A stretch of 57,575 nucleotides of DNA from Microbacterium sp. (GCA_031177765.1 JAPSKH010000011.1:1-57575), one strand, 5' to 3'; shown: positions 37,248 to 46,946, counted from the stretch's first letter. Translations and numbers: made by a program. Notes: generated from the sequence alone by a model not told the origin.

Positions 37248-38759
37248 ATGTCCCGTCGCACCGTCCTCGCCGCGGCAGCGCTCCTCACCGCCGGCATCCT
37301 CTCGCTCTCCGCCTGCAGCGGCGGCACGGGGCCGACCACGCCCAGCTCGCCGGGTGAGCCCGACCCCGGCGCATCGGTGGCCATCCGACTCGTGCTCGAG
37401 CCGAGCAATCTCGACATCCGCCAGACGTCGGGCGCGGCGCTGGACCAGATCCTCGTCGACAACATCTACCAGGGGCTGGTCGCGCGCACCCCGGAGCAGG
37501 AGATCGAGCCGGCGCTCGCGAGCGACTGGACGGTGTCGGAGGACGGCCTGACCTACACGTTCACGCTGCGCGAGGGCGTCACCTTCCACGACGGCCAGGA
37601 ACTCACGCCGCAGGACGTCGTCTGGTCTCTGACCACTCGCCGTGACACCGCCGACTGGCGCGACTCGGCACGCCTGGCCAACGTCGCGTCGATCGCCGCG
37701 GAGGGGCAGCAGATCACCCTCGGTCTCAGCCGGCCCGACTCGAGTCTGCTGTGGAACCTCACCGGGCGCGCGGGCATCATCCTCAAAGAGGGCGACACGG
37801 TCGACTACCAGACGGATGCCAACGGCACCGGGCCGTTCGTGCTGGAGGACTGGCGTCAGGGCGACAGCATCACCTTCCTCCGCAACGAGTCGTACTGGGG
37901 CGAGGCGGCCGGCGTCGCCGAGGTCGTCTTCGACTACATCCCCGACAACCAGGCGGCCCTCAACGCGGCGTTGGCCGGCGAGGTGGACGTCGTGACCGGC
38001 TTCGACGCCAACCTGAGGGAGCAGATCGAGGCGAACGGCGACTTCACGCTCGAGGTCGGCCAGTCGACCGACAAGGGCGTGCTGGCGTTCAACCAGACCA
38101 CGGGTCCGCTGGCCGATCGGCGCGTACGGCAGGCGATCCGTCAGGCGATCGACCACGACGCCTTCATCGAGGCGCTCGGCGCGGGACAGACCCAGTACGG
38201 GCCGATCCCGGAGCTCGACCCCGGGTACGAAGACCTCGGCGACGTCGCCCCGTACGATCCCGAGGCCGCGCGCGCGCTGCTGGAGGAGGCCGGCGCCGAG
38301 GACCTCGAGCTGACCCTCACGATCCCGAACTTCTACGCCACGACGATCCCGCAGGTGCTCGTGTCGGATCTGAACGAGGTGGGCATCACGCTCGAGGTCG
38401 AGTCGGTGGACTTCCCGACCTGGCTCAACGACGTCTACACGAACAAGGACTACGAGCTGAGCTTCGTGCTGCACACCGAGGCGCGCGACTTCGAGAACTG
38501 GGCGAACCCGGACTACTACTTCACCTACGACAACCCCGAGGTGCAGGAGCTGTACGCGCAGTCGCTCGCCGCGACCGACGAGGCCGAGGCCGCGGAACTG
38601 CTGCAGGAGGCGGCCCGCATCGTGTCGGAGGACGCGGCCGCGGACTGGCTGTACAACGGCGCATCCGTCGTGGCGGTCGGCACTAACATCACGGGTATGC
38701 CCTCGATCAACGTGAACGAGCGCCTCAACCTGGCCGAGATCGCCAAGAGCAACGGGTGA
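37248..38759 (+). CDS. ABC transporter substrate-binding lipoprotein, peptide/nickel (DppA/OppA) family (503 aa)
   Basis: Lipoprotein signal peptide with lipobox LSAC (Cys about residue 24) followed by a Gly/Thr/Pro linker. The SBP_bac_5 fold is recognised from IEPALASDWTVSEDGLTYTF, LREGVTFHDGQELTPQDVVW, GTGPFVLEDWRQGDSI, LRNESYWG and AFNQTTGPLADRRVRQAIRQAI. It captures a peptide or similar solute and hands it to the permeases. GGAAGG upstream of the ATG. First gene of a five-gene operon in which each gene overlaps the next by 4 nt. Substrate unknown. Confidence 0.93.
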   Translation: MSRRTVLAAAALLTAGILSLSACSGGTGPTTPSSPGEPDPGASVAIRLVLEPSNLDIRQTSGAALDQILVDNIYQGLVARTPEQEIEPALASDWTVSEDGLTYTFTLREGVTFHDGQELTPQDVVWSLTTRRDTADWRDSARLANVASIAAEGQQITLGLSRPDSSLLWNLTGRAGIILKEGDTVDYQTDANGTGPFVLEDWRQGDSITFLRNESYWGEAAGVAEVVFDYIPDNQAALNAALAGEVDVVTGFDANLREQIEANGDFTLEVGQSTDKGVLAFNQTTGPLADRRVRQAIRQAIDHDAFIEALGAGQTQYGPIPELDPGYEDLGDVAPYDPEAARALLEEAGAEDLELTLTIPNFYATTIPQVLVSDLNEVGITLEVESVDFPTWLNDVYTNKDYELSFVLHTEARDFENWANPDYYFTYDNPEVQELYAQSLAATDEAEAAELLQEAARIVSEDAAADWLYNGASVVAVGTNITGMPSINVNERLNLAEIAKSNG

Positions 38760-39706
38760 TCCGCTACACGCTGACGCGGCTGGCCCTGCTGGTGCTGGGG
38801 CTGTTCGTGGCCAGCGTGCTGATCTTCCTGACTCTCCGCGTGCTGCCCGGTGACATCGCGCAGCTCATCGCCGGGACGAACAGCACTCCCGAGCAGATCG
38901 CGGCGATCCGCGAGCGGCTCGGATTGGGGCGACCCCTCCCCGTCCAGTACGTCGACTGGATCGCCGGCGTCTTCCGCGGCGACCTCGGCAGCTCGCTGCT
39001 CACCGGCACGAGCGTGGTCGACGAGCTCGCCGAGAAGTCCCAGGTCACCGTGCCCCTCGGCATCCTGTCGCTCGCGATCGCGATCCTCCTCAGCGTGCCG
39101 TTGGGGGTGCTGTCGGCGATGCGACGCGGCCGCGCGGAGGGCACGGCCCTCACCTTCAGCGCGCAGGCGCTCGCGGCGGTTCCGGTGGTGTGGGCGGGCA
39201 TGATGCTCGTGGTCGTGTTCGCCGTGTGGCTGGGCTGGCTGCCGGCGCAGGGCTTCCCCCGTGCGGGGTGGCAGGACCCGTGGGCCGCCCTGCGCTCGCT
39301 GCTGCTGCCGGCGCTGACCATCGGGATCGTCGAGGGCGCGATGCTGATGCGCTTCGTGCGCAGCGCGACGCTTCAGGCGGTCGGCCAGGACTTCGTCCGC
39401 ACCGCCGCCGCCAAGGGCCTCACCCGGAACGCCGCCCTGGTCCGTCACGGACTGCCCGTCGTCGGGCTGTCGGTCATCACCGTGCTGGGGCTCCAGGTCG
39501 CGGGCATCATCGTCGGCGCGGTCGTCATCGAGGAGCTCTTCGCACTGCCGGGCATCGGACGGATGCTGGTGGCCGACGTCGGCGCGCGGGACCTGCCCAA
39601 GGTGCAGGGCGAGCTGCTGGCGCTGACGGGCTTCGTGCTCATCGTCGGCTTCGTCGTCGACCTCGTCCACCGCGCCCTGGACCCTCGCCAGCGGGAGGCA
39701 TCGTGA
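38756..39706 (+). CDS. ABC transporter permease, DppB type (316 aa)
   Basis: Six-helix inner-membrane permease: N-terminal TLTRLALLVLGLFVASVLIF, the long TM1-TM2 loop with VQYVDWIAGVFRGDLGSSLL, and the EAA-type cytoplasmic loop near LQAVGQDFVRTAAAKGLTRN that contacts the ATPases. C-terminal DLVHRALDPRQ is typical. GTG start overlapping the lipoprotein stop by 4 nt. Confidence 0.94.
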   Translation: MIRYTLTRLALLVLGLFVASVLIFLTLRVLPGDIAQLIAGTNSTPEQIAAIRERLGLGRPLPVQYVDWIAGVFRGDLGSSLLTGTSVVDELAEKSQVTVPLGILSLAIAILLSVPLGVLSAMRRGRAEGTALTFSAQALAAVPVVWAGMMLVVVFAVWLGWLPAQGFPRAGWQDPWAALRSLLLPALTIGIVEGAMLMRFVRSATLQAVGQDFVRTAAAKGLTRNAALVRHGLPVVGLSVITVLGLQVAGIIVGAVVIEELFALPGIGRMLVADVGARDLPKVQGELLALTGFVLIVGFVVDLVHRALDPRQREAS

Positions 39707-40644
39707 CGGCGCGCACCGCTTCCGCCACGGACGCCGCGGCCCGCGTGCCTCGCGGACCGTCGCGGTGGGCCTGGCTCCGACGGCTGTGGCACCTGCCCAC
39801 CGGGCGGTTCGGCATCGTCGTGGTGGCCGTCGTGCTGCTCACGGCGATCGCCGCACGCTTCTGGACGCCGTTCGATCCGCAGCAGGTCGAGATCGCAGAC
39901 CGCTGGGCGCCGCCGGGCTGGCCGCACCTGCTGGGCACGGATGGCTCCGGCCGGGACATCCTGAGCCTCCTCATGGCGGGGGCTCGCACCACGGTCTTCG
40001 TCGCTGTGGGCGCCGGCCTGGTGGCCACCGCGGTGGGGATGGCGCTGGCGACGCTGGGGGCGCTGACCTCCCGCTGGGTGCGCGAGTCGGTCGCCGTCCT
40101 CGTGGACGTCCTCATCGCGTTCCCCGTGCTCATCATCGCGATGATGATCTCGGCGGTATGGGGAGGATCGCTGTGGGTCGTCATCTGGGCCGTGGGCATC
40201 GGCTTCGGGGTGAACATCGCGCGGGTGACCAGGCCGGAGCTGCGCCGCGTGCTGCACAGCGACTTCGTCCTCGCCGGCCGCGCCTCCGGCCTCACGCCGG
40301 GGCAGAACCTCGCGCGTCACCTGCTGCCGAACGTGGCGCCGGTGTTCATCGTGCAGCTGTCGTGGGGCATGGCCGTCGCCGTTCTCGCCGAGGCGGGCCT
40401 GTCGTACCTGGGCTTCGGGGCACCGGTGACCGAGCCGTCGTGGGGTCTGCTGCTGGATCAGCTGCAGCAGTACATCACCGTGCATCCGCTGTCGGTGCTG
40501 TGGCCGGGACTTGCGATCACGCTCACCGTCCTGGGCCTGAACCTCCTCGGCGACGGCCTGCGCGATGCGACGGACCCGACGCTCAGCCGCGCCCGCGGAG
40601 CCGCGCGCGAGGCGCGCACGCATGTGCCCGAGGTGGTCGCATGA
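39703..40644 (+). CDS. ABC transporter permease, DppC type (313 aa)
   Basis: Partner permease. N-terminal cytoplasmic tail, first helix GIVVVAVVLLTAIAARF, the family motif HLLGTDGSGRDILSLLMAGA, EAA-type loop DFVLAGRASGLTPGQNLARH, and the C-terminal signature EAGLSYLGFGAPVTEPSWG. GTG at 39703 has GGGAGG upstream and overlaps the previous stop by 4 nt; a long apparent extension upstream is only an alternate frame of dppB. Confidence 0.94.
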   Translation: MTARTASATDAAARVPRGPSRWAWLRRLWHLPTGRFGIVVVAVVLLTAIAARFWTPFDPQQVEIADRWAPPGWPHLLGTDGSGRDILSLLMAGARTTVFVAVGAGLVATAVGMALATLGALTSRWVRESVAVLVDVLIAFPVLIIAMMISAVWGGSLWVVIWAVGIGFGVNIARVTRPELRRVLHSDFVLAGRASGLTPGQNLARHLLPNVAPVFIVQLSWGMAVAVLAEAGLSYLGFGAPVTEPSWGLLLDQLQQYITVHPLSVLWPGLAITLTVLGLNLLGDGLRDATDPTLSRARGAAREARTHVPEVVA

Positions 40645-41429
40645 GTCTGGAGGTGCAGGACCTCGTCATCGACATCGGCGGCCGGCGCGTGGTGGACGGC
40701 GTGTCGTTCTCGGTCTCCGAGGGCCAGCGTGTCGGACTCATCGGCGAGTCCGGGTCGGGCAAGTCGCTGACGGCGCTGGCGATCCTGGGGCTGCTCCCCG
40801 ACGGCGCGCATGCGCAGGGCAGCATCCGGTGGGACGGCCTCGAGCTGATCGGCCGGTCCGACCGCGAACTGGCGGCGCTGCGGGGCGACGAGATCGGCAT
40901 CGTCTTCCAGGAACCCCGCACCGCGCTCAACCCCATCCGCACCGTCGGCCGCCAGATCGCCGAGTCGGTGCGCATCCATGAGGGCGTGTCGAGACGGGAT
41001 GCCGCGGCACGCGCCGTGGCGGAGGCATCCCGGGTCGCCCTTCCCGAGCCCGAGCGGATCGTCGCCCGCTATCCGCATCAGCTGTCCGGCGGTCAGCGTC
41101 AGCGTGTCGCGATCGCGATGGCCCTCGCCTGCCGTCCCCGACTGCTGATCGCCGACGAACCGACCACGGCGCTCGACGTCACGATCCAGGCCGAGATCCT
41201 CGAGCTGCTGCGCTCGCTCGTCGAGGACGACGGCATGTCGCTGGTCTTCATCACCCACGATCTGGCCGTCCTGTCGCAGATCGCCTCCCACGGCGTCGTC
41301 CTCGAGGACGGCCGCGTGGTCGAGCAGGCGCCGGTGCCGCAGCTGCTGAGCACGCCGGAGTCGCCCGTGACGCGCAGCCTGCTGCGCGATGCGACGGCGA
41401 CGCTGTGGCGACCGGGAGGCGTGGCATGA
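40641..41429 (+). CDS. ABC transporter ATP-binding protein, DppD type (262 aa)
   Basis: Walker [11 protein letters not shown]-loop [10 protein letters not shown], signature [16 protein letters not shown], Walker [14 protein letters not shown] and the switch His in FITHDLAVL. The usual C-terminal oligopeptide/Fe-S-like extension of DppD is shortened, giving 262 rather than about 330 residues. ATG overlapping the permease stop by 4 nt. Confidence 0.94.
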   Translation: MSLEVQDLVIDIGGRRVVDGVSFSVSEGQRVGLIGESGSGKSLTALAILGLLPDGAHAQGSIRWDGLELIGRSDRELAALRGDEIGIVFQEPRTALNPIRTVGRQIAESVRIHEGVSRRDAAARAVAEASRVALPEPERIVARYPHQLSGGQRQRVAIAMALACRPRLLIADEPTTALDVTIQAEILELLRSLVEDDGMSLVFITHDLAVLSQIASHGVVLEDGRVVEQAPVPQLLSTPESPVTRSLLRDATATLWRPGGVA

Positions 41430-42253
41430 ACGCCGCGCGCCCGGGGCGCGACGGGCGCCCGCCGCTGCTGCGCGGCCGCGGCCTGACGCGGCGCTACCCG
41501 CTCCCGAAGACCCAGCTGTTCGAGCGCCGCGGCGTCACGGTCGGCGTCGAGGACGCCGACATCGACGTGCACGAGGGGGCCGCGGTCGGGATCATCGGCG
41601 AGTCCGGCTCGGGCAAGTCGACCCTCGTGCGCCTGCTGCTGGCACTGGACACCCCGACCGCCGGCAGCGTCGAATTCGACGGCCGCCCGGTGGACGCCCG
41701 CGGCAGCGCCCGGTCGCTGCACTGGCTGCGACGGCAGACCGGCATCGTGTTCCAGGATCCTTACGCGTCGCTCGACCCCCGGATGAGCGTGGGCCGCATC
41801 GTGAGCGAGCCGCTGTGGGCCCTCGGGATCGAGGGCGACCGCGACGCCCGCGTGCGCGAGGTGCTCGAGGATGTCGGGCTCGACGCCGACATGGCCGGCC
41901 GCTTCCCGCACGAGTTCTCCGGCGGTCAGCGCCAGCGCATCGCCCTCGCGCGCGCGCTCGTGCATCGCCCCCGCCTCCTCGTGGGCGACGAGCCGCTCTC
42001 GGCGCTCGATGTGACGGTGCGCGCGCAGATCCTGCAGCTGCTCGAGGAGCTGCGCCGACGGGACCGGCTCACGCTGCTGCTGGTGTCGCACGACATCGGC
42101 GTGGTGCAGAACCTCTGCGACCAGGTCATCGTCATGAAGGACGGGCGCATCGTCGAGGAGGGCCCGACGGAGAAGGTGCTGCTGCAGCCCCAGGTCGCCT
42201 ACACCCGTCGCCTGCTCGCGTCGATCCCGGTCATCGACCCCGGCGCGGCCTGA
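41426..42253 (+). CDS. ABC transporter ATP-binding protein, DppF type (275 aa)
   Basis: Second ATPase of the transporter. [11 protein letters not shown] start typical of DppF, Walker [42 protein letters not shown], Walker [14 protein letters not shown] and [14 protein letters not shown] at 41426 overlaps the dppD-type stop; an earlier in-frame ATG lies inside that gene. Its stop codon is contained in the first copy of a tandem 29-bp duplication. Confidence 0.94.
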   Translation: MNAARPGRDGRPPLLRGRGLTRRYPLPKTQLFERRGVTVGVEDADIDVHEGAAVGIIGESGSGKSTLVRLLLALDTPTAGSVEFDGRPVDARGSARSLHWLRRQTGIVFQDPYASLDPRMSVGRIVSEPLWALGIEGDRDARVREVLEDVGLDADMAGRFPHEFSGGQRQRIALARALVHRPRLLVGDEPLSALDVTVRAQILQLLEELRRRDRLTLLLVSHDIGVVQNLCDQVIVMKDGRIVEEGPTEKVLLQPQVAYTRRLLASIPVIDPGAA

Positions 42254-42299
42254 GCCGCCCGGCGCGCCTCGGCGCCGCCTGAGCCGCCCGGCGCGCCTC
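42249..42299 (+). repeat. Tandem duplication over the end of the transporter operon
   Basis: A 22-nt identical block starting CCTGAGCCGCCCGGCGCGCC occurs at 42249-42270 and again at 42278-42299, 29 nt apart. The first copy holds the real TGA of the last transporter gene. Confidence 0.9.
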
Positions 42300-42320
42300 A
42301 GTGGATTCGGACGCACGCCG

Positions 42321-42358
42321 CGGATTCGGGCCCGCACGAGCCGTGGCATCCGAATCCG
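42321..42358 (+). terminator. Hairpin after the transporter operon
   Basis: CGGATTCGG (42321-42329) pairs with CCGAATCCG (42350-42358) around a 20-nt loop; another GGATTCGG copy lies at 42303-42310. No T-tract. It may terminate the transporter operon or act on the downstream protease promoter. The rest of 42254-42432 shows nothing else. Confidence 0.4.
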
Positions 42359-42420
42359 GGCGCGGTACCCGGATCCGTGCACATGCCGACGCTCGCGGCG
42401 CCGGGGTCGGAGGGCGCCGC

Positions 42421-42426
42421 TAGGTT
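42421..42426 (+). promoter_or_regulatory. Probable -10 box of the protealysin-emfourin pair
   Basis: TAGGTT ends exactly 6 nt before the protease ATG. Confidence 0.5.
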
Positions 42427-42432
42427 CGAGGC

Positions 42433-43503
42433 ATGGGTCACGCGATCGTCCCCCCGTACCTGCTGGCGCGGATCGCCGCTGTGCAGGAGCCGCAGTGGTC
42501 CCGCGCGGCGCAGGCTGCCCGCTCCACTCTCGCCGCGCCGCGGGACTACCGCCCGGTGCGATCGCGGCTGCGGCTGTCGATCGACGCCCAGGGCTCGCTC
42601 GTCGCCGAGACGACGCCCGCGCCCGACCGCGAGATCTCCGACGCTCAGCGGCGCGAGGTGCTTCCGGGCGTGCGGGTCCGCGGGGAGGACGACCCGCCCA
42701 CGGGCGACGTCGCCGTCGACGAGGCGTTCGACGGGCTGGGGGCCACGTTCGACTTCCTGTGGGACGCGTTCGCCCGCAACAGTCTGGACGGCGCGGGCGG
42801 GTCGCTCCTGGCCACCGTGCACTACGGCCGCGACTACGACAACGCGTTCTGGAACGGCGAGCGCATGGTGTTCGGAGACGGCGACGGCGAGGTGTTCACG
42901 GGCTTCACGGGATCGCTCACGGTCATCGCCCACGAGCTCGCCCACGGCGTGATCGACGACGAGGGCGGACTGGAGTACCAGGGGCAGTCGGGGGCGCTCA
43001 ACGAGTCGATCGCCGACGTGTTCGGGGCGCTCGCCGAGCAGCATCACCGGGGTCAGACCGTCGAAGAGGCGAGCTGGCTCATCGGCGAGGGGATCTTCAC
43101 GGATGCCGTGCAAGGCACCGCGCTGCGCTCGCTGTCCGCGCCCGGCACGGCGTACGACGACGACGTCCTGGGCAGGGACCCCCAGCCGGGGCACATGCGG
43201 GACTACGTCGACACCCGCGACGACAACGGCGGGGTGCACATCAACTCGGGCATCCCCAACCACGCGTTCTACCTCACCGCCATGGAGCTCGGCGGACGGG
43301 CCTGGGAGCGGGCGGGCCTGATCTGGTACCGCGCGCTCACCGCGGGGACCCTGTCGCCGACCGCCGACTTCGCGGCCTTCGCCCGCGCCACGGTGGCCGC
43401 CGCCGTCGCGGAGTACGGTGAAGAGTCGGAGGAGGTGCTCGCCGTGCGCACCGGATGGACGGGCGTGGGCGTGACCGCGGATGGAACAGACACCGAGCGC
43501 TGA
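42433..43503 (+). CDS. M4 metalloprotease, protealysin-like (356 aa)
   Basis: Thermolysin-family zinc protease without a signal peptide. PPYLL (residues 7-11) is the propeptide motif of protealysin-like enzymes. Zinc ligands are in HELAH (167-171) and Glu191 of NESIAD; the catalytic His269 is in [13 protein letters not shown]. The short roughly 60-residue propeptide distinguishes it from secreted thermolysins. Protealysins act inside cells or by non-classical export and cleave actin and OmpX-like targets in Serratia; the targets here are unknown. Overlaps the inhibitor gene by 23 nt. Likely a leaderless ATG. Confidence 0.95.
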   Translation: MGHAIVPPYLLARIAAVQEPQWSRAAQAARSTLAAPRDYRPVRSRLRLSIDAQGSLVAETTPAPDREISDAQRREVLPGVRVRGEDDPPTGDVAVDEAFDGLGATFDFLWDAFARNSLDGAGGSLLATVHYGRDYDNAFWNGERMVFGDGDGEVFTGFTGSLTVIAHELAHGVIDDEGGLEYQGQSGALNESIADVFGALAEQHHRGQTVEEASWLIGEGIFTDAVQGTALRSLSAPGTAYDDDVLGRDPQPGHMRDYVDTRDDNGGVHINSGIPNHAFYLTAMELGGRAWERAGLIWYRALTAGTLSPTADFAAFARATVAAAVAEYGEESEEVLAVRTGWTGVGVTADGTDTER

Positions 43504-43879
43504 GCCCGAGGAGCGCGGCGGCGACGGCGCCGAGCGCCCGGCGGCGCCCGCTGCGGCGCGCGTACAGATCGAGGTGTCGCGCACGGGCGGATTCGCAGGT
43601 CTCACGCGCCGCTGGACGGTGCAGCCCGCAGACGACGAAGCGCCGCGCTGGCTCGCGCTGATCGACCGCTGCCCCTGGGACGAGATCTCCGTCGACGGGA
43701 AGGGCGTCGGCGCGAAGCCGGTCCCCGACGGCTTCGTGTGGCGCATCCGGGCGCGGGGTGAGGGCGCCGAAGCGCACGACGTCGAGCTGCCGGACGCCGC
43801 TCTCACCGGAGCGTGGCGTGAGCTCGTCGACGCGGTGCGCTCGTGGAAGGCGCCCGCACGCGGCGACCACCGGTCGTGA
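43481..43879 (+). CDS. Emfourin-type protealysin inhibitor (132 aa)
   Basis: Small protein whose core RVQIEVSRTGGFAGLTRRW ... DEISVDGKGVGAKPVPDGFVWRIRA matches the emfourin (M4in) family, proteinaceous inhibitors of protealysin-like proteases. The N-terminal roughly 28 residues are Pro/Glu/Ala-rich and flexible. The gene overlaps the protease by 23 nt in another frame, the same partner arrangement described for Serratia protealysin and emfourin. It ends base-to-base with the convergent GNAT gene. Confidence 0.9.
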   Translation: MEQTPSAEPEERGGDGAERPAAPAAARVQIEVSRTGGFAGLTRRWTVQPADDEAPRWLALIDRCPWDEISVDGKGVGAKPVPDGFVWRIRARGEGAEAHDVELPDAALTGAWRELVDAVRSWKAPARGDHRS

Positions 43880-44491
43880 TCAGCGTCCGAAGAGCGTCTT
43901 CTTCTTCGCCGGCTTGAGCGACTTCTGCAGGTAGATCACACCCAGCCAGCGGCCGAACTTGAAGCCGACTCGGCCCATGCGGCCGACCTCGACGAAGCCG
44001 AGCTTCTCGTGCAGCGCGATCGATCCCTCGGCGCCCTTGTCGCTGACCACGGCGACGATCTGGCGGATGCCGGCCTCCTCGCACGCCTCGATGAGGGCCT
44101 CGAGCAGCGCGCGGCCCAAGCCCTTGCCCGTGGCGGCCTGGCCCAGATAGATGGAGTTCTCCACCGAGAAGCGGTAGGCCGACTTGCTCGACATCGGCTG
44201 CACCAGCGCATAGCCGAGGATCTGTCCGGTCGGGGACTCGGCCACGAGGAACGGCAGCCCGAGTCGGCGGAGGTTCTCGGCCTTCTCGCGCCACTGCGCG
44301 ATCGACCACGTGTCCTCGTCGAAGGTCACGACGGAGTTCGTCACGTAGTGGTTGTAGATCTCCCGGATGTCGGGGATGTCCTCATCGGCCATAGGCCGGA
44401 TGGTGTACGAGAAGGCACGCTCCGGCTCTGGCCGGCGACGCAGGTGCCGTGGCAGCCGGCGCCGGTCTCTGTCGTATTCCTCCTCGAGCAT
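43880..44491 (-). CDS. GNAT-family N-acetyltransferase (203 aa)
   Basis: Acetyl-CoA binding motif A in YLGQAATGKGLGRALLEALI, with ADEDIPDIREIYNHYV and SIALHEKLGFVEVGRMGRVG. The pattern resembles the phosphinothricin N-acetyltransferase-like subgroup, but the substrate cannot be named. The N-terminal roughly 30 residues are Arg-rich and probably disordered. ATG at 44491 is 6 nt after TAGGCT, so it is its own leaderless unit even though it starts close to the ung stop. Confidence 0.88.
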   Translation of the reverse strand: MLEEEYDRDRRRLPRHLRRRPEPERAFSYTIRPMADEDIPDIREIYNHYVTNSVVTFDEDTWSIAQWREKAENLRRLGLPFLVAESPTGQILGYALVQPMSSKSAYRFSVENSIYLGQAATGKGLGRALLEALIEACEEAGIRQIVAVVSDKGAEGSIALHEKLGFVEVGRMGRVGFKFGRWLGVIYLQKSLKPAKKKTLFGR

Positions 44492-44495
44492 TCCG

Positions 44496-45281
44496 TCAGC
44501 CTACGCGCGTGGCATCCTGCCCCATGCCCGTGGGCGAGTTCGGGCCGCTGCGCCCCGACGGCTCCGACGGGCCGCTCGCCGGACCGGCGAGGGACGGAAT
44601 GGCCCAGTCCACGGGCTCGGCGCCCTGCCGGGCGAGCAGCTCGTTCGCGCGGGAGAACGGCCGCGACCCGAAGAAGCCGCGGCTCGCCGACAGCGGAGAC
44701 GGGTGCGGCGACTCGATGATCGGGGTGGTCCCGAGGAGGGGCCGGAGGCCGGCGGCATCCCTCCCCCACAGGATCGCCACGAGCGGCTGATCGCGTGCGA
44801 CCAGCGTGCGGATGGCGTGCTCCGTCACCTTCTCCCAGCCCCAGCCGCGGTGGGATGCCGGCTGACCGGGCGCGACGGTCAGCACCCGGTTGAGCAGCAT
44901 GACGCCCTGATCGCTCCACGCCGACAGGTCGCCGTGCGCGGCAGGCGGGATGCCGAGATCCGATTCCAGCTCCTGATAGATGTTCGCGAGGCTTCGCGGC
45001 AGCGGGCGCACGTGCGCATCGACGGCGAACGACAAGCCGATCGGGTGCCCGGGCGTCGGGTAGGGATCCTGCCCCACGATCAGCACCTTCACCTCGGACA
45101 GCGGGCGCGCGAACGCGCGCAGCACGCGCTCGCCCGCCGGAAGGTAGTGCCGACCCGCGGCCACTTCGGCGCGCAGCCGCTCCCCCAGCGCCGCGACGTC
45201 GGGGGCGACGGGGGCGAGCGCAGCGGCCCAGCCCGGGTCGAGAAGCCCGGCGTCGGCGAGCTGATCAAGCGTCAGCGCCAC
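44496..45281 (-). CDS. ung: Uracil-DNA glycosylase, family 1 (261 aa)
   Basis: Removes uracil from DNA. Water-activating motif [33 protein letters not shown], and the Leu-loop [18 protein letters not shown] with the catalytic His. The C-terminus is extended by about 35 residues of Gly/Pro/Ser-rich sequence after DWAIP, longer than usual and probably disordered. GTG start overlapping the AlaX-like gene by 17 nt. Third gene of an SDR-AlaX-ung unit. Confidence 0.97.
   Translation of the reverse strand: MALTLDQLADAGLLDPGWAAALAPVAPDVAALGERLRAEVAAGRHYLPAGERVLRAFARPLSEVKVLIVGQDPYPTPGHPIGLSFAVDAHVRPLPRSLANIYQELESDLGIPPAAHGDLSAWSDQGVMLLNRVLTVAPGQPASHRGWGWEKVTEHAIRTLVARDQPLVAILWGRDAAGLRPLLGTTPIIESPHPSPLSASRGFFGSRPFSRANELLARQGAEPVDWAIPSLAGPASGPSEPSGRSGPNSPTGMGQDATRVG
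44498..44503 (-). promoter_or_regulatory. Probable -10 box of the GNAT gene
   Basis: TAGGCT on the minus strand, 6 nt before the ATG; it lies next to the ung stop codon, so promoter and stop nearly touch. Confidence 0.5.
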
Positions 45282-46146
45282 CGCGCACCTCCGCCGTCGT
45301 GGTCATGATGAGCCGCTGACCGCCGTCGGCCTCCTCGACGTCGAACGCGACGGTGACGCGGGACAGCTCCGACAGCGCCGTGAGATGCGTCCCGCCGCAC
45401 GGGATGCGGGCCTCGCCTTGCTCGAGCGAGCAGACCCATGTCCGGCGGTCCGCCAGCGTGTCGCCGTCGCGATCGACGCGGACCGCTCCGCCTGCGAGAA
45501 CCCACGCCGCCAGCCGCTCGTTCACCCGCTCCGCGAGCCCCGCCGTGTCGGTCAGCGCCTCCGGATCGAAGCCCTTGCGCCGCAGCGACTTGCCGATGCG
45601 GTACTCGTCCCGCGATCCCCCCGGCGTGATGCGGGACCGCTCGATCGCGAGCGCATCGAACGCCGGCGCCCCCAGCGGGTCTCGCGGGACGTCCTTCCGC
45701 CATGCGCCCGCGAGGCCGTGGTCGAGCGCGAGGGATGCGAGGTGGCAGGCCGTGTGACCCGCCGACAGCGCCGCCCGGTACTCCGGGTGGACCGAGACCT
45801 CGACGACGTCTCCCTCGGCGGGCTGCCCGTCGGCGACGATATGGGCCACGACGAAGGTCCAGCCTTCGGTGCCGGTGCGCACCGGCACATCGGCGCCCAG
45901 GAGCAGCTCGTCCTCGCGGGCGGCGCCGACCACCGCGTCCACGACCTCCAGCCGGCGGTCGCCGATGCGCAGCGCGCCACGGTCGGCGGGCTGATCCGGC
46001 CATGCCGTGTCGACGGGGTGGAAAGCCGTCCGGTCGAGCACGACGGCGGTGCGGCCGCTGCCGACGTCGACGACGTGCACGACCGTGCCGGTCGAGGCGA
46101 CGTCGCCGGCGGGATAGGTGACGACCGTGCCGGATGCCGGGATCAC
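45265..46146 (-). CDS. AlaX-like alanyl-tRNA editing-domain protein (293 aa)
   Basis: Freestanding homologue of the AlaRS editing domain. N-terminal beta-barrel portion ([19 protein letters not shown]), then zinc-binding residues in [13 protein letters not shown] (HxxxH) and [17 protein letters not shown] (CxxxH). The family hydrolyses mischarged Ser- or Gly-tRNA(Ala); members are often named metal-dependent hydrolase. GTG start overlapping the SDR stop by 4 nt and ung by 17 nt. Confidence 0.88.
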   Translation of the reverse strand: MIPASGTVVTYPAGDVASTGTVVHVVDVGSGRTAVVLDRTAFHPVDTAWPDQPADRGALRIGDRRLEVVDAVVGAAREDELLLGADVPVRTGTEGWTFVVAHIVADGQPAEGDVVEVSVHPEYRAALSAGHTACHLASLALDHGLAGAWRKDVPRDPLGAPAFDALAIERSRITPGGSRDEYRIGKSLRRKGFDPEALTDTAGLAERVNERLAAWVLAGGAVRVDRDGDTLADRRTWVCSLEQGEARIPCGGTHLTALSELSRVTVAFDVEEADGGQRLIMTTTAEVRGGADA

Positions 46147-46934
46147 GCGCGGTCGTCCTCGACGCGCGGACGCAGCGGCCCGCGCGCGAGCAGGTGCTGG
46201 GCCGACTGCGCGACCGGTCGCATGGTCACCAGGTCGAGGTTGACGTGCCCCGGCGCGTTGAGCGCGTATGCGACGACGTCCGCGACGTCGCCGGCGGTGA
46301 GCGGCTGCTGCACGCCCTCGTACACCCGCTCGGCCGCGACGCGATCGCCGCCGAGCCGGTTCAGTGTGAATTCGGGCGTGTGCACCATCCCCGGCGCCAC
46401 TTCGATGACCCGGATGGGCTCACCGTTGAGCTCGAGGCGAAGCGCGTGGGCCAGCATGGATTCGCCGGCCTTCGCCGCGTTGTAGCCGGCTCCACCCGCG
46501 TACGCCGTCTGGGCGGCGGTGGACGTCACGAACAGCGTGTCGGCGTGACCATCGGATGCCGCGGCGCGACGCAGCAGCGGGAGCAAGGACGCCACGAGCC
46601 GTTGGGCCGACAGGACGTTGACCTCGAACATCCACTGCCAGTCCTCGACGCGTCCGTCCTCCACGCGGTCCGTGCCGCGGGCGCCGCCGGCGACATGGAC
46701 CAGCGCGTGCACGGGTCCGGACTCGGCGAGGAATTCCGTCAGCGCCTGCACATCGGCGTCGGAGGTCAGGTCGGCGGCGTACGCGACGGCCCCGCACTCG
46801 TCCTCGAGCTCCTCGAGCCGGTCGGCGCGGCGCGCGACGGCCACCACGTCCCATCCGCTCGCCCGCAGGGCTCGAGCGGTCGCTTCGCCGATGCCAGAGC
46901 TTGCTCCTGTCACCACCGCACGTCGTGTCACCAT
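46143..46934 (-). CDS. Short-chain dehydrogenase/reductase (263 aa)
   Basis: Rossmann NAD(P)-binding VTGASSGIGEATARAL; AVARRADRLEELE, with Arg after strand 2 favouring NADP; VHVAGGARG; catalytic Ser in VTSTAAQTAYAGGAGYNAAKAGE, which also carries the YxxxK pair. Closest to the YdfG/serine 3-dehydrogenase type of SDR; the substrate is unknown. ATG at 46934 is 6 nt after TAGCGT, so it leads the SDR-AlaX-ung transcript. Confidence 0.93.
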   Translation of the reverse strand: MVTRRAVVTGASSGIGEATARALRASGWDVVAVARRADRLEELEDECGAVAYAADLTSDADVQALTEFLAESGPVHALVHVAGGARGTDRVEDGRVEDWQWMFEVNVLSAQRLVASLLPLLRRAAASDGHADTLFVTSTAAQTAYAGGAGYNAAKAGESMLAHALRLELNGEPIRVIEVAPGMVHTPEFTLNRLGGDRVAAERVYEGVQQPLTAGDVADVVAYALNAPGHVNLDLVTMRPVAQSAQHLLARGPLRPRVEDDRA

Positions 46935-46940
46935 GCCTCC

Positions 46941-46946
46941 ACGCTA
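46941..46946 (-). promoter_or_regulatory. Probable -10 box of the SDR-AlaX-ung unit
   Basis: TAGCGT on the minus strand, exactly 6 nt before the SDR start. Confidence 0.55.
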
